The translations under genes and the position numbers were made by a program. From positions 1,532,501 to 1,596,500 of the forward strand of contig JAWNZC010000088.1 of the NCBI GenBank assembly GCA_035771165.1: a stretch of DNA of 64,000 bases. The letters are read 5' to 3'. Positions 13,701-28,100 of the stretch are shown one piece after another (positions within the stretch are counted from its first letter, which is position 1; each line of letters begins with the position of its first letter). The notes below the pieces were generated by a model. It saw only the letters and a list, made by a program, of their open reading frames with translations. It had not been told where the DNA came from and made no database searches. Source of the stretch: Paragorgia papillata. Its lineage: Eukaryota > Cnidaria > Anthozoa > Scleralcyonacea > Coralliidae.

Positions 13701-16700
13701 TATCAGATTTTATAAAATAAGGTGCAGTCTACGCACTCTCTGATTGGCTGGGCTCCGTGCATTTATAAGAGAACAGAGATTATGAATGACGGAATGGCGT
13801 CAGCTGGTCGGAAAAGCCCGCCAAATTCCAAAACTACCTCACTGTAGGTTTGATTTTTATTATTATTATTTTATAAAACAAATAAAACATATACCGCTCC
13901 TGTGCATATGTACTCTTATAAAGGTTCATTTGACGTGATTTTCGTGTTCAAATGACGTCAAACGAACCTTTATAAGAGTACATATGCACGGAGCTTAATT
14001 ATGTTTTATTTGTTAAATGCACATGTTTGTTCCTATTGTTTTCAAGCAGGTCCAGAAATTTGCTCCGAAACTAAACAGTCGTATAATTGATAGAAACTAA
14101 TATAACAATAGAGTTGATGTTCTTGGGCATAAATATGTTTTTGGCCCGACTCAGGATCATCAGTACTATAATAATAACTCTAGTGGGCATTTACTGTAGA
14201 AGAAAATCAAAGACAATAAACGGTAAACAGTATCTTGAAGAGTGCCACCTTCGCGTCGGCGTGTATTTCATAATGACATTAAATATGCATAACTCATAAC
14301 TTACATGTAACTTGGCAGAAAAACGCAACCTTTGTCATCAAAACAATCTTTGCTCCAAAGTATTGACAAGAAAAAGTATACAATTCCGTAAAAAAAAACC
14401 AACCAATAGTGATCTGGAACTGTTAAAACTGATAGACTCAGATCAGCGGGCTAAAATATCCCGCTGAATTCTCCATTTTAGCCTGAAAAATACACCACGA
14501 TGCCCGATAAAATTACTATATTAATAGATATAATTGTTTTAGCAAAAAATATCTTCTGCAGCTCAGATCTTCGTATTCGTATATAAATTAAGCATACCTT
14601 TATATTAGGTAAAAACGAACTATATTTTGATCACTTATCAGAGAATATAGAAAGTAGAGTGCTGTGTAAGCAGTGTTTGGATATATAAAAAATCGAAAAA
14701 GTTGCGAACTGCTGATGCAGAAACTCAAATAATAATAATAATAATAATAATAATTATCATTTTTATAATAATAATAATGTGCAAAAACTCAAACAATTAT
14801 AATTATCATAATAATAATTACTACTTATTGACCGAGTGTGAGGTCGTAATTTAATCTTTATGTAGACTGTTGGATGCTTTCAGCTAAACAAAACTAGTAT
14901 TGATATAATAAGCAATATTTACATATATTTAAGTCTAATAAATGTAATATTCGCCAAAATATATTTATTGAGGAAATCTCTCTTATATGTCCATATGCAA
15001 AGCGCTCAAATCTTTCGCTTCTGCATACGTACTTAAACATTGTTTGACTAATTTTACTTATTACATTTGGGAAATACAACATTTTTTCCCTACGGTACTT
15101 TATAATCTAAGAACACCTACAACTGCTGAAAACATTTATAATCTTAAAAAATATGATAAACTTTAAAAACCGAACGTTCTGCTCTAAAGGGATAAAAGTT
15201 CTCCTTGCAAACTAACCTTTACGCTCACCGTGCTATTGGACGAGGGCTGCTACTCAGTATCTATCATAAGCAATTACATTGGTTTCCTGTCATAATAATT
15301 TAAGACAATTTCTTTGTTTTCTTCTTATTATTTTCTGTAATAGTGCGCAAATGGAAGAACGATTTCTTGGTAAGTAAAATAAGAAGAAATGGGAGTGCAT
15401 GGCATCTTTTTTTTAAACTATATTCAGGACTTAAACATGTCATTCAACAAGGTTATAGTATATCTTTTATAAAAGAAAACTTGTTAAAAAGCATTTCCTT
15501 CTTGAAGTTTATATCTTATTTAATGTTTAATTAAGGATCAGGAGTTCATTATAAAGGACGTAATGCCCTCTCACAGTGCCAAGAGGGCAGGCATTACGGC
15601 TTTTTCCAGACCTCTCAAGCCCAGTCATATAATAAAAGGGTTTGCAACACGAAGCAAGCAAAACCGAGTGTTTTAGGACAACTGAATGTTAACGGAAGAC
15701 TTTATTCTTCAGCTTGTGTTGTTGGAATAACTATTGTGGGACAGCGAAATTAGGTCCTACTGCAAGTGACGAACGATACTGGGCAAGTAGAGAATATACA
15801 CTACGCGACCTGACCACTGAGATTACAACCCGCAACTTTCGGTTTACTATTGTCGGACGCTCTACCGACTGAGCTACATGGTTAAGTCGGGAGCAGGTCG
15901 TGGAATGGTGATACTATATTTGATATGCATTTAACGTGATATGAAAATTAACGTTGCCAAAGCCGAAAAAAAAACAAGAAAAAAATATCAAGAACAGCAA
16001 GGCAGCTTGTCTTCATATACAAAAACTTGTACGGTCATAATTTTTTCGCATCAATTATTAATTAGTTTTTCAACTTGTTTTTAAAGGATTTAAAGCATAA
16101 ACGAATGGCTAGGAAAAGAAAAATGGCCAGTGGCGAAGAAATTCTTGTAAGCATCATTAAAATACGATAATAAAAAACCTGTAGATTGTTCATGTTATAT
16201 TATCTACTTCATTTTTAAATTTCCTAATGCTCATCCAAATGTGCTTTCATACTTGTATAGCACACTGAGAAAGGAAAAGTACAGAATGACATGACGATGG
16301 AGAATGATGACATGCAAAGCGGTGAAAGCGATAGAGAAGAACATCGAGAGAAAATAAAGAAATTAGAAGGTATAATGACAAAATATGACAGTTTGCTTTA
16401 ATGTTTTGGGGCTTAGCCCATTTGTCAAGGTATTTTCGAGTATGATATAAGTTCGGCCTTATAATAAAAAATAATTAAATAAACATAAATTTACAAAATT
16501 ATAATTTATAAATAATAAATTAATAAAGTCTCTAAGAATGCAATGGCTAAATTAATAAGCTCATTTAGCTATTTAATATTTTGACATCGTTCCCCACAAG
16601 GTCACCGTAAGAACACGTCAGGAATTTTCAAGTTCTTGTTTTAAATACAAGACAATACGAAACAGTTTAACCCTTGCATGCATGGCTTTCTGAAACCTCT

Positions 16701-19700
16701 CCCCTTGACCAGTAAAATCGTCTGGCGTTAGACACAGTAAAAAGATAAAGTTGTTCCACAACAACAATGCGCATGAAAGAGTTAATAGTATTTAATAAAC
16801 AAGAACAAGTAACTCAAAAAACAACAGTGCATGTCACTCTGTGCATGTTCGTCACAGATTACCCCAGATATCGTTAGAGGAATACAAACCAATAATTTCT
16901 TAGTTACTTTGTGAAAAACAGCAGCACACCAAAATACAAAGCACAACCACAAATTCAGTGAAATGTTATAGTAACGTTTTCCACTTCTCCATCGACAATG
17001 CAAATAATTATGTTTTCTCTTTATTTTCAACAGAGCTGCCAAAGAAATATAAGAAAGCAATCGCGGTAAGTGGTGGAGAGAAGACATTTCAAAATTCGAA
17101 ATTTCATAATTTAACAAAGGTTTATAAATATCGATGGCAAGCTGAAATCTTAATATGACTATAAGAGGAAATTTAGTCTTGTGTAAAATTGTTATAGTTT
17201 TAGCTATCTCACATGAATAGGGCAGTCAACTAAGCTCTCCACAATTCACAGCTTAGCACTGATTAGTCCGAAGACTAATTGCGTGATCTCCTCTTCAATA
17301 ACTTAACAAAATATCATAATTTTATTAGTGACAAAAAGTTATGGCAAAAACACATTAAACCTGTGTTGTTGTTTTCTTAAAACATGTAAGCTTTTTGTAC
17401 ATGTAGTCCTCAGTGAGCTCTATATATAACTGGAGTGATATCTTTGTGGCAATCTTGTTCCTAGATCCCGCGATCCTTTTCGGCCTGAAGTACGAATAGT
17501 TCCAGTCTTCTGCGGTCTGCATGGTCAAGTCTGATCCAGTAAAAGACCGCGTAGGAGACTGGAACTATACGTACTTTAGGCATACATGTCCGCCATGTTT
17601 GGCTTCAATCTTTGCCCGGTGAATGACCAGGAGATATCACTCCAGTTATATATAGAGCTCACTGGTAGTCCTAGGCCTTGATGCATTCAACTGAGTAAAT
17701 TTAAAGTCAGTTGTAATTAAACACTTCCCAAACTAAAATTCTATATTTTGTTTGTAATATTTATAAGGAAAAAAAGAGCTTCATATACAAAGATGGAGAA
17801 AGTCAAATGGGAAATGAAGAAAAAAATCAATCAAAAGGTACAGTAACGAAGTACTATTTAGCTCGATTCACATAGGCTGCGAGGCACCAAGTTATTGCAA
17901 TAGACGTTTCCTAAAATAGTTGCGACTGGTGAAGACTGGTATTAATTAGCATGAAAGCGAAGTTATGGTATTGGCACTACAAGGTAACGTTTCCGAGCGT
18001 TTTCGTATTGTTTTAGGTAATGACCTGACTGTCCTCGATTCCCCTGAGAACAGTGAACAATACAAAAACGCAGAAAAACGTTACCCTGTGTAGATAGTCT
18101 AAGAATCTCATAGTTTTGGAATATCCCGCCATATTTGTTTTGAAAGATATAGCTAATAACTTCAGAACAACGCATTGTTAAAATACATCAAGTACGTATG
18201 TTGTAAGAAATTTTATAAGCTTTTATTTGATACCTAAAAAAGAAGTTTTTAAAGAACGAGAAACTTGCTCTGGTGTTTGCTATTATGTATCACTGCAGAA
18301 ATACTTTAGGTATAAACTCCGGATATATCTTAATTAAACACTAATTCAAATACAGTACGAAAGCTTTGAAAAGTTTCTAGATCATTTTCTCAGTCTTGAA
18401 ACACCCTAGCCAGTATTTTCATCTACAGCTTTGAAAATTATTCACATTGGAGAACTACGTATTTCAAGCGTTTGTAAGAGATTTTTGAAATTCAGCCCTT
18501 ATACTGGGTATTCCAAAAGTTATAGCCAATAGCAAACACCAGAGTAAACACCAAAAGAATGTTAACAAATTTATACAGACCAAAATGACAGATGTTTGAT
18601 ATATAGATAAAACATGTGCTTGAACAGGTATTAAAAAAATAATCGGAAATTCTAAAAACGAGAAGCTAATTTGCCATTAATACATTATCTTAAGAAGTTA
18701 CACATAACGAAGAAACTTAAATTATACATGCATATTCCATATATCTGAAGTTCTTAGCCATCTTCTTCCAAAAACAAATATGGCGAGATATTCTAAAACT
18801 ATTAAACTTGTAGCACCGCTGGAGCAATGTACTTACCATAGCCTGGCTTTCACGCCAATGCTTACCAGTTTAGTTTCCCAAAGTAGCAACTATCTTGGGA
18901 AAGGTCTATTGTGTTATTATGTAGACAGGCAACATATACGAGTCCAACAATTCAAACTGAATTTTATGTTTTCTGCCTCATTTACTGTAGCAAAACCTTT
19001 CCGTCCTTAATAAAACATAAGAGCTAATAACTTGATAGCAGAAACAATCATATCACAAACGAGTAATTAATAAATGGTAGTTGCCTTTATAATAAATATA
19101 TGTTACCATGAATGTTGCTATTCACACTATCTAATTAGTCGGATCCGATTATTTTCCTGGTACATGTGATTTAGTAAACTTATACTTACTATAGTATTGG
19201 GATATTCAATCGCAAATTCTCGCGAATACTATAGAGTATAGTTCTTAGTTTGGTAGCTAATCACATGCATGCATCAGGGAGAGATTTGAATTCGTTGGAA
19301 TGCGCTTTAAGAAGGCTTTCTTCAGTTTATGTTTAAGACTGTAATCATGTTGCTGTTGGTCAGTTGAAATACCTATGCATGTATAGGTTGTTGCTGGTCA
19401 GTCGGTGGCTTAAAACCAACCTCCTTGAGTATTGTTCTTGCGATTTAAATGAAATTTTGACCAATTTTTTTCAAATTATTTTAAAAGAAGTGTGGTGTAG
19501 AAATTTCTTGACAAAATCTTCTGTTTGAAAAAATGTACACCACAAATGTTGATGAAAAATTGACAACAAGTAGAGATTATTCAGTTCAATAGATACTTCC
19601 CGAATTTGCTTCAATGAGCATGAACAACGACTTGAAATCGAGGTTGGATATGAAGTATAACAGTAAATGCATTACGAACTCATTGCCAACCTCGACTTGG

Positions 19701-22700
19701 AGCCATTGTTTCATGGCCATTGAAGCGAATTCCGAAAGTGTCTATTGATATATAAAATAAGAAAAATAGGTCACCAGTATGGTGGCCTAACGTTGTCATT
19801 CAAAAAATTCACAATAAAAAAAAACTAAATAATTTTAAAATGAAATAAAATTGAATTTAAAATGACTTTTAAAATAAAATAAAATTGAATAAAAATAAAG
19901 AACCGAATGAAAGTAAAATGAAAATAAAATGAAAGTAAAATAAAAGTAAAATGAAAGTAAAATGAAAGTAAAATGAAAGTAAAATGAAATCAAAAGAAAT
20001 CGAAAAGTTTTACCGGCCTAGCGTTGTCATAGTATACCATGATCCTTTGCTAATCCGTAACACGTCAGATATATAGTTCGCCGCTGTGACCACGTAGGAC
20101 AACCTTTTGCGCGTAAACAGCATGGGCGACCAAGCATGGAAAAAATTTAAAGCGCAAATGAAGAATAAGCGAGCGTCGAAAGGGAAAGAAAAGACAAACA
20201 AATGTTTTCTTCCTACTGGAGAATTAACAATCCAGCGTTTGAGCTGTTCTGTTTCTGGGAAAGCCCAAAAATACTCCCGAATAGGACCAAGAGAGTTTGT
20301 TGCGTTTCCCCACGAAGAGCTGACATTAGAGAATATCAAGTCTGCGTGCTGTAAACATTTCGCGTCTTCGATTGGCTCGGTTATGGTTTGCGATGTTCTC
20401 GCAGGAGATCAAGGCCCTTCCTGTAGATCCATCGACCAAATACCGGACACGAAAGTCATCCATGTTCGTTTTATTGAAAGCGTGGAAGTTGATGGGGAGG
20501 ATGAAGACACAAAGCCGAAACATAAGAAGATACGTATTGGTTCGCCTCTGAATTCTCTTCCAGCTTGTTCAGATTTTGCTAGAGAACGACCGCAAAGGCA
20601 CTACCCAAAGAGTCTTTCGATTTGGAAGATGTTGCAGCTCGGGAAAACCATCGAGGAAACCTCAACATCGATTGAAATTTTTCCTTTTAATTTACAAGAG
20701 ATGTCATGGCCCACGTGTGGCGAACGCGCCGATTTCACAGTCGCGAAGAAACCATTTGCGTCAGGAGGATTTCGTGAAGCATATAAAACATCTTCCAACT
20801 CCGCGAGGTTTAAAGCCAACACATGGGTTGTCAAAAAATACCTTCCCGAAACCTTGACGGTTCTTGAGGATATGAATGAGACGGTGGAAAGCCATACTAA
20901 GAAGGTCGTACAAATGCATCACCTCGCGCGCAATATTGCCGCAAATCTCCAGATGGCGGTGAATAAAGTCAACAAAGAAAAAGAGTTTGGCGAAATGTTG
21001 CGGTACAACGACATTTTCTTGGGAAAAATTGACCACGATTTCGTGACCGTGGAGGAGTTTATACCCGGTTCCTTCGTAAAGTACCTGAACAATACAGGTG
21101 AAAGATGTGTAGAGGCAGAAGATGATAATGGAGCTAAAGCAGAATGCCTTTCTCACTTTTCTTTTGAAAAGTCAGGAAAAAAGCTGATGGTTGTCGATAT
21201 CCAAGGTAGTGGATGCAACCTATACGATCCTGAAATCGCGTCTACCGATTTGTTGGATGATGGCAAAGTTTTGTTTTGTGCAGGAAATTTGTCGACTACA
21301 GCAATTGAGAAGTTTACCATGGATCACCAGTGCAATAAATATTGCAAGTTAGTCGGGTTGCACACATTATGAACCTTTTTCTCTATTTTTTTCAAGCCGT
21401 TGTGTTAGGTTTGTTTCTATATAATCAATAATAAGGGCCTGTTTACAAGGAGGTGCACCCAGGTTACACTAGTTCTCATACATTTCTTGTTTTTTTTTGT
21501 TTGTCATGTTTACCAGGACACTAAGGTAACCTGGATGCTAGGGTCACCCTATCACGCCACTAGTAGCCTGGTTATGTTTTGACCTTGTAAACGCGTTTGG
21601 TATGGATATCACCTACCCGGGTCAACCTTTTACTAGTTCCAGGCTTCTTGCATTCTTGTTATTAGTGTTATTATCAGGTCCGGGCAGCAGGGTGACCCTA
21701 CCTGTGAAATTTTGCTTATAAATCCAGGCTAAATTTAACCTGGGTACTAGAGTAACCCTACCTCCTTGTAAACAGGCCTCCTTGTAATTAATTAGAAAAG
21801 ACATACAATAATTATATACAGAACTTACTATAATTATAACATTAGATAGTTAAGAATATACATGATCTGGCTATTTGACATTTTAGTGTATTTACATAAA
21901 TCACAATGTGCACGAGTTTATATACACCTACGTGAGCTGTCATTAATTCTACCCAAGAGGGGTGCAGAAGGTAAGGTGCATTCCTATGTCAGTATGGATG
22001 AAAATGGTAAATAATTTACATATAATTTATTGGGCCACAAAACTAAAAAAAAATGTATAGTTGGTTCATGAAAGGAAACTTAAGTTCTGGGAAATGGTGT
22101 TGGGCAATTAACAAGAATTTTTAGGGTTTTTTTTCCTCCCTCCAAGGTAGAATTAGTGACAGCTCTCTAACAATTGTAACTCCCATCCTCAGGGAATGTT
22201 GGGGGGAAACAGTGTACTTCCTCTTTTGAGAGATCACTAAGCCAAAGTGTATTATTAGGTCCTGACCCTCGAACAGAGGGTAGTCAGGGTACTCAACTGT
22301 GGGGAGTTGAAACTTATGGTGGCATTGAAAAAGTATATCTCCAATAATGGTGAATGGGAGTTACAGGATCATCCATAACCTAATTATTTTAGTTAGTAAT
22401 TATTTTAGTTTGACAAATTGAAGTTAGTTTTCAGATAAATAAATGCATCATAACACTCGTTTGGTTCTACTTGATCTGGATAAGGTATTATATTAGTACA
22501 TTTAGCTCTAAATTCTGGTGAAATGAAGTCATTCTCTAATTGAAGTACACCAGAATTATCTGCAGCATCTTTCAGTTGCTCTTCTGTGATTGGAAAACCT
22601 GAGGAAGGGTGTAAAAACAGAATATTACCTAAATTGAAATTACTATTTGCAAAATCAACACAGCTGTTCTTAGTCTAGTATTGCAAAAACTACAATGACA

Positions 22701-25084
22701 TTAAATATTTATTGAACTTGAATGGTGGGCTACAATATTGTGTATAAGAAAATATACAAGAAGTCATACTTAGGGTGTGAAAGAAATGAATGACAACAAT
22801 GTACAGTATATTATATGAATGAGGGTATCAATATAATAAGTGGATAATTTATAAGATTCTACTGAAACCAGTTGCAAAATATGCAAAGGGCCCTCTATCA
22901 TATATCAAACTAAAAACTCTGCAAATCTAGTGCAGTGCTCTGATCAGTAAGCCATGAAGGGCTGTTGCTGAGAATATCTCATGAGTATATAGTAGATGGT
23001 AATATACCATGGAATGTATATTTGTTTGTTAAGAGTAATATTGGCATTTGCATGTACACCCCGATGACTACATGACACAATGTTGACTAAATACAGTAGT
23101 CTAAATTACCACGAAGTTCCCAAAGTAATAATGATCATTACTTTACAGTTGTCTACATTGTTAATTTGACAGGCTTTGCTATTTTCAGGGGTTGGTTAAT
23201 TTGGAAACTTCACAAGACTGTACATTCCAATGAGTCAATGAGTAAATATTATTCTTGCAACTGTGGTGCAAACAACATACCACATTCTTCTAATTCATAT
23301 TTATCAGGAAATTCATAGACATGGTTTGGTACACCGTCAGGAAGATCGGTTTCTTTTTGTCCCCGAATTCTGTGGCTGTTCCATATGGAATCCTTAAAAA
23401 TATCTAATTGCTTTTGGATCAAAGGGATGAAAAGAAATGCAAGCAAAGATCTGAAAAAAGAAACAAATTAAGTTTTGATAGTTGCCTGAATATTTCATTG
23501 AAATCAGTATTTGACGCCTCAGTGTCCTTTTCTGTAGAAAATATTGTTACAACAATAGTTTTAAATATATGCTGGTAACCAACCTATCAGTTTCATCATG
23601 TGGATTATAATGATTCTGGTCTTTCAATTGTCTTAAATGTCCTTTAAAATATTTCTCCAAGCGCTCATGCAATTCTCTCCACCAACGCTCAATCTTGGAG
23701 GAAAACAAACAATGTTACTTTCCATCATAATTAAGTGAATTTGTCACATTCCATTTCCAGAAGGGCAAGGTTTTGTAGCACCCAAAATGGTATTGTATGT
23801 TAATTTAATTTTTTTTTTCAACAATGTGTCACTTCTGTGGAATGGTTGCTATGCGAGAATATGTATATATTTTTGGTTAAACGTTTGCAAACTTCCCTTA
23901 CTGTAATTATATTTATTTTAAATCACCTTGAAGTACCACCAATAAAAAGTCAATAACAATTTATACATACCTGATTTGATGTTGATGGACCATAAATTAC
24001 TGTATCACATGGGTTTGTTACCGCAGCATTGAACTGGTGAAGATATGCATGCATAGTCGCCATTGTTCCAGTTTCAGTCCCCTTATCAAGCCTAATGTAG
24101 GACGAGAGAACTCTGGATTCATAGAGATGTTCCAAATACCACTTTCCAATTAACTGGGGATTTGAATTGCTAACCCAGATCTTGAGCCACAAAATCTTTC
24201 TGCTAGCTGTATCTATACACCCATATACAGCAAGTGGAAATGTGCTGTTTTGATATCCCATCAGCTTATCGTGTCCATCCAAGGAATGAACCCAGTTGGG
24301 ACCCTTTGTGGTGAACTTTCCTTTTTCCCTTTTTTTCGCATTTCCAATAGCCCTTGCTTGCAGCCCATCAGGATCAACATCACTCATAACTGCATATACT
24401 AAGTCGCGGGGTACTTTTAGGTCATGTTCTTGTCGGAGTTTTTTCTGCATGGCTCTGTAACCCAATAATTTTCCAGGACCATCTACTTCTTTAACTACAG
24501 CTTCCCTTACTTGTTCCACTGTTACATGTTTGTCAGTGTAGTGAACACCAAAATGCCGCATTCGACGATCAAGAGAGCTAAGACTCCAGGCATACTGAGA
24601 GTAATCTCGCTCGAGAAAATCTAAAATTTCTTTTCTTCTTAAATCTTGCTTAACATACTTCTCTAAATCATATTTCAAGGCCTTATCTTCAACCCAACTA
24701 GCATTTCTCATGTACGCCATCTTGTATAAAGTCTCCCAAGAATAATTTACGATTTTATAATCGATTAAACGAACGACGAGCGCAAAGGATCATGGTATAC
24801 TATGACAACGCTAGGCCGGTAAAACTTTTCGATTTCTTTTCATTTCATTTTACTTTCATTTTATTTTCGTTTTACTTTCATTTTACTTTCATTTTACTTT
24901 TATTTTACTTTCATTTTACTTTCATTCGGTTCTTTATTTTTATTCAATTTTATTTTATTTTAAAAGTCATTTTAAATTCAATTTTATTTCATTTTAAAAT
25001 TATTTAGTTTTTTTTTATTGTGAATTTTTTGAATGACAACGTTAGGCCACCATACACCAGCATATTTTTGAAGTTACAACTCCT

Positions 25085-25168
<84 letters not shown>

Positions 25169-28100
25169 TATAAGTGTATGAAGGCCCGTTCTGGTCAAAA
25201 TTACGTTAATTATTTTTGTTGAACAAACAATTATTTTTTAGGTTGCGAGATTTAATATTTAGTAAATTAGCAATTATTTTTGTGATATATCACAATTATT
25301 TTTATCAGCTCGAAAATATTTTGTGATGTATTATAATTATTTTTATCAACTCTAATTAATATTATGTATTTTAATTAATATTTTGTGTCAGAATTAATAT
25401 TATGTGTCAGAATTAATATTATCTGTCAGAATTAATATTATCTGTCAGAATTAATATTATCTGTCAGAATTAATATTATCTGTCAGAATTAATATTATGG
25501 TGTTTCGGAATTATCTGCCATATCCCAGAATACGTCGCGGTACTAGAGTCATGTTAGACCAATGACATGAAGTATTAGCTATTGAAACACTAAAATGGCC
25601 GATGGCAAGTCGACGTGGAAGAGTTTTTCGTGAGAGAAATGAGCGTGGGTTTTCTCTTTTTATTCAAAATTTAAAGGGCGTCATCAGCTTATTCTTGTTT
25701 AACAATGATACTCAGCTAAGAACGGAGTCTTTAATCGAGGCAAGACAACGATTACTAGATGCATCAGGGACTTTGTCGTTCTTGGTTAATGACTTGGCTT
25801 CTGGTGCACCCAATCCTACTGGAATACCAACGCATGCTATCCAGGAACCGCTGCAAGTTCTGAGGAATTCTTTGACGCAACTGATTAACATAGTTTCTTC
25901 TTTGGTCGAAAGTAGCCCTGATTCTGACTATTTTGACAACCTTGATGTTGCTTACGCTGCGCCGACCGTGATACAGCAAGGTCAAGGACCAGGCCGTAAA
26001 CGATTTGACATATCGAAAGATCAGCTGGAACACTTAAGGTCTCTGTTTTTCTCGTGGCAAAAAATTGCTAGTCTCCTTCATGTGAGCATTTCCACCCTGC
26101 AACGTCGAAGAAAGGAGTTTAATCTCACTGATGAATTTGAGAACTATTCAGATATATCGGACAATGAATTAGACCAAATTTATGCAAGCATTGTCGGACG
26201 TCCAAACGAAGGGCCATCCACACCGAATATAGGAAGAAGAAGACTCATTGGGGCCTTGAGAAGTAGGGGCTTGCGTGTGCAAAGGTGGAGAATTAGTGAC
26301 TGTTTGCATCGTGTGGACCCAGTTGGAACTGCTTTGCGCTGGCGAATGGCTATACACCGCAGGAAATATTTTGTTCCAATGCCAAATAGCCTGTGGCATA
26401 TAGACTCTGGGCATAAATTAGTCAGATATAAACTAGTTACTCATGTGTGCGTTGATGGAAAGACCAGGGCAATGTTGTATGTCTCCTGCTGTAACAACAA
26501 CAAGGCTGATACTGTACTTGGCTTATTTAAACAGGCTGTTCAGAAATGGGGACTACCATCACGTGTTCGATGTGACCATGGTATGGAGAACTATTATGTT
26601 GGGGCATATATGATAGAGCAACGGGGTGCAGAAAGGGGAAGTATTATCACTGGATCATCAGTCCATAATTCAAGAGTCGAGAGGTCTCATCGTGATATAT
26701 ATTCAGGAGTGCTAGTTTTTTATGCACTCATATTTGAAGAACTAGAAGATGATGGTGTCCTGGATGTTTTGGATGATGTCCACATGTACAGCTTACATCA
26801 TGTTTACATTCCTCGCATAAATAACTCGTTAGAGGAATTTGTGAATCAAATGAATAATCGTCCAGTTTCCACTGAACGAAACCAATCCCCATTGCAAATG
26901 TGGGAAAAGGGAATGTTAGAGAACATTCACTCTGGACATACTGCCCTCTCACCAGCAGAAATCGAGGACTTGGGAGTGGATCCAAATGGTGTATTAACAA
27001 TTGAGGAGGAGGATTATCAAGTCAATGTTTCACCTCCATCAGTTGAATTGTCTGGTGAAGAAATCCAGCAGCTCCCTGACCCTGTCTTAAATGATGAAAA
27101 TCGTGGTAAAACTATCTTTTGTCAAACAGTTGATATGATTGATGGATTTTTGAACTCTGTATAACAGACAGCAAAAAATTAAACTGATACTAATACACTG
27201 TATGTTATACTGTACCATAAACAAAATTGTGCAGCAAGTATTACATTATAGATGAGTATAATAATAAACTTTAATGAGTAACATGTCATGAATATTAATG
27301 ATGAGACTAGCTTTCTGTAGTCTAATACTGGTACCAGTGTTTTGAATACAGTACTTGCCAACAAAGTCGTATGATTGCAACAGATATGAAAATACCACAA
27401 TGAGCTGCTTATAATATTTGGTGTACACATTCTATAATAATTCTACATGCAGCTGTCAACCTCTGGTTTCGGTGTTCCTATGGGGGAGGGAATTAAATGT
27501 AAAGAGAACAAAAAGTACATCTCTCAAGGATCATGCACAGAGCCACTGAGGGGGGGCTAGGGGGGCAAGTTGCCCAGGCCCCCAACTGGAGAAAGGCCCC
27601 CTAAGATTTTTGATACTGAGTTTTTGACATAAGAAAGAGGCCCAGAAAGTGTAAAGATCAGTAACACTAATTTCATTTTTAGCCAACCCAGGGGACCAAT
27701 TGAGACCTTATGATGTGTGGCATCAGTCCCCCCCCCCCCCCACACACACACATAAATCAACCCATGCATGTGATGTCATCAGGTGCCTAAATCAATAATT
27801 TGCCCTGGACCCCACAATTTCTCTCAGTGGCCCTGGTCATACATGGAGAGAAGAACATTCCCAGCATTGAAAACTAGCACAGAACTAGAGTGGTTGTTGG
27901 CAAAAAGTGGCTGATTAATAAAAATTCTATAACTTAAAAAAAAAATTTTAAAAAAATATTCAAATTAGTCTATTTATTACCCACTCATCTATTAAGAAAT
28001 TTTTAATGAAAAAAGAAAATTGGGGCTACCTTTTTCAAAATAAATTAGATTGAAGGGTAATTATCAAACAATTGAAATGTCATTGTTGCCATAGCAACCA

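Larger units (their letters stand above)
19772..25060. mobile_element. Complete DNA transposon carrying an alpha-kinase gene and a DDE transposase
   Basis: The element proper is 19778-25054 (5277 bp). It begins TATGGTGGCCTAACG and ends with the inverse CGTTAGGCCACCATA. Six bases CACCAG flank it at 19772-19777 and 25055-25060 as a target duplication. Terminal inverted repeats are about 275 bp. Inside are two convergent genes: alpha-kinase on the plus strand (20122-21372) and a four-exon DDE transposase on the minus strand (22405-24720). Both reading frames are open and all splice sites are consensus, so the element may be recent and could be autonomous. The TAT..ATA ends and 6-bp duplication agree with what I recall of the eukaryotic IS3EU group. 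It sits in an intron of the recombinase gene and contains a younger MITE at 21436-21778. Confidence 0.85.

Noticed and set aside
20010..21156. Minus-strand and alternate frames inside the alpha-kinase gene (60-130 codons)
   Set aside because: They lie antisense or out of frame to a gene with clear domain motifs and have no support of their own.
25602..27164. Retroviral or LTR-retrotransposon integrase
   Set aside because: The DD34E core is integrase-like, but there are no LTRs, protease or reverse transcriptase, and the gene lies between terminal inverted repeats of a DNA transposon.
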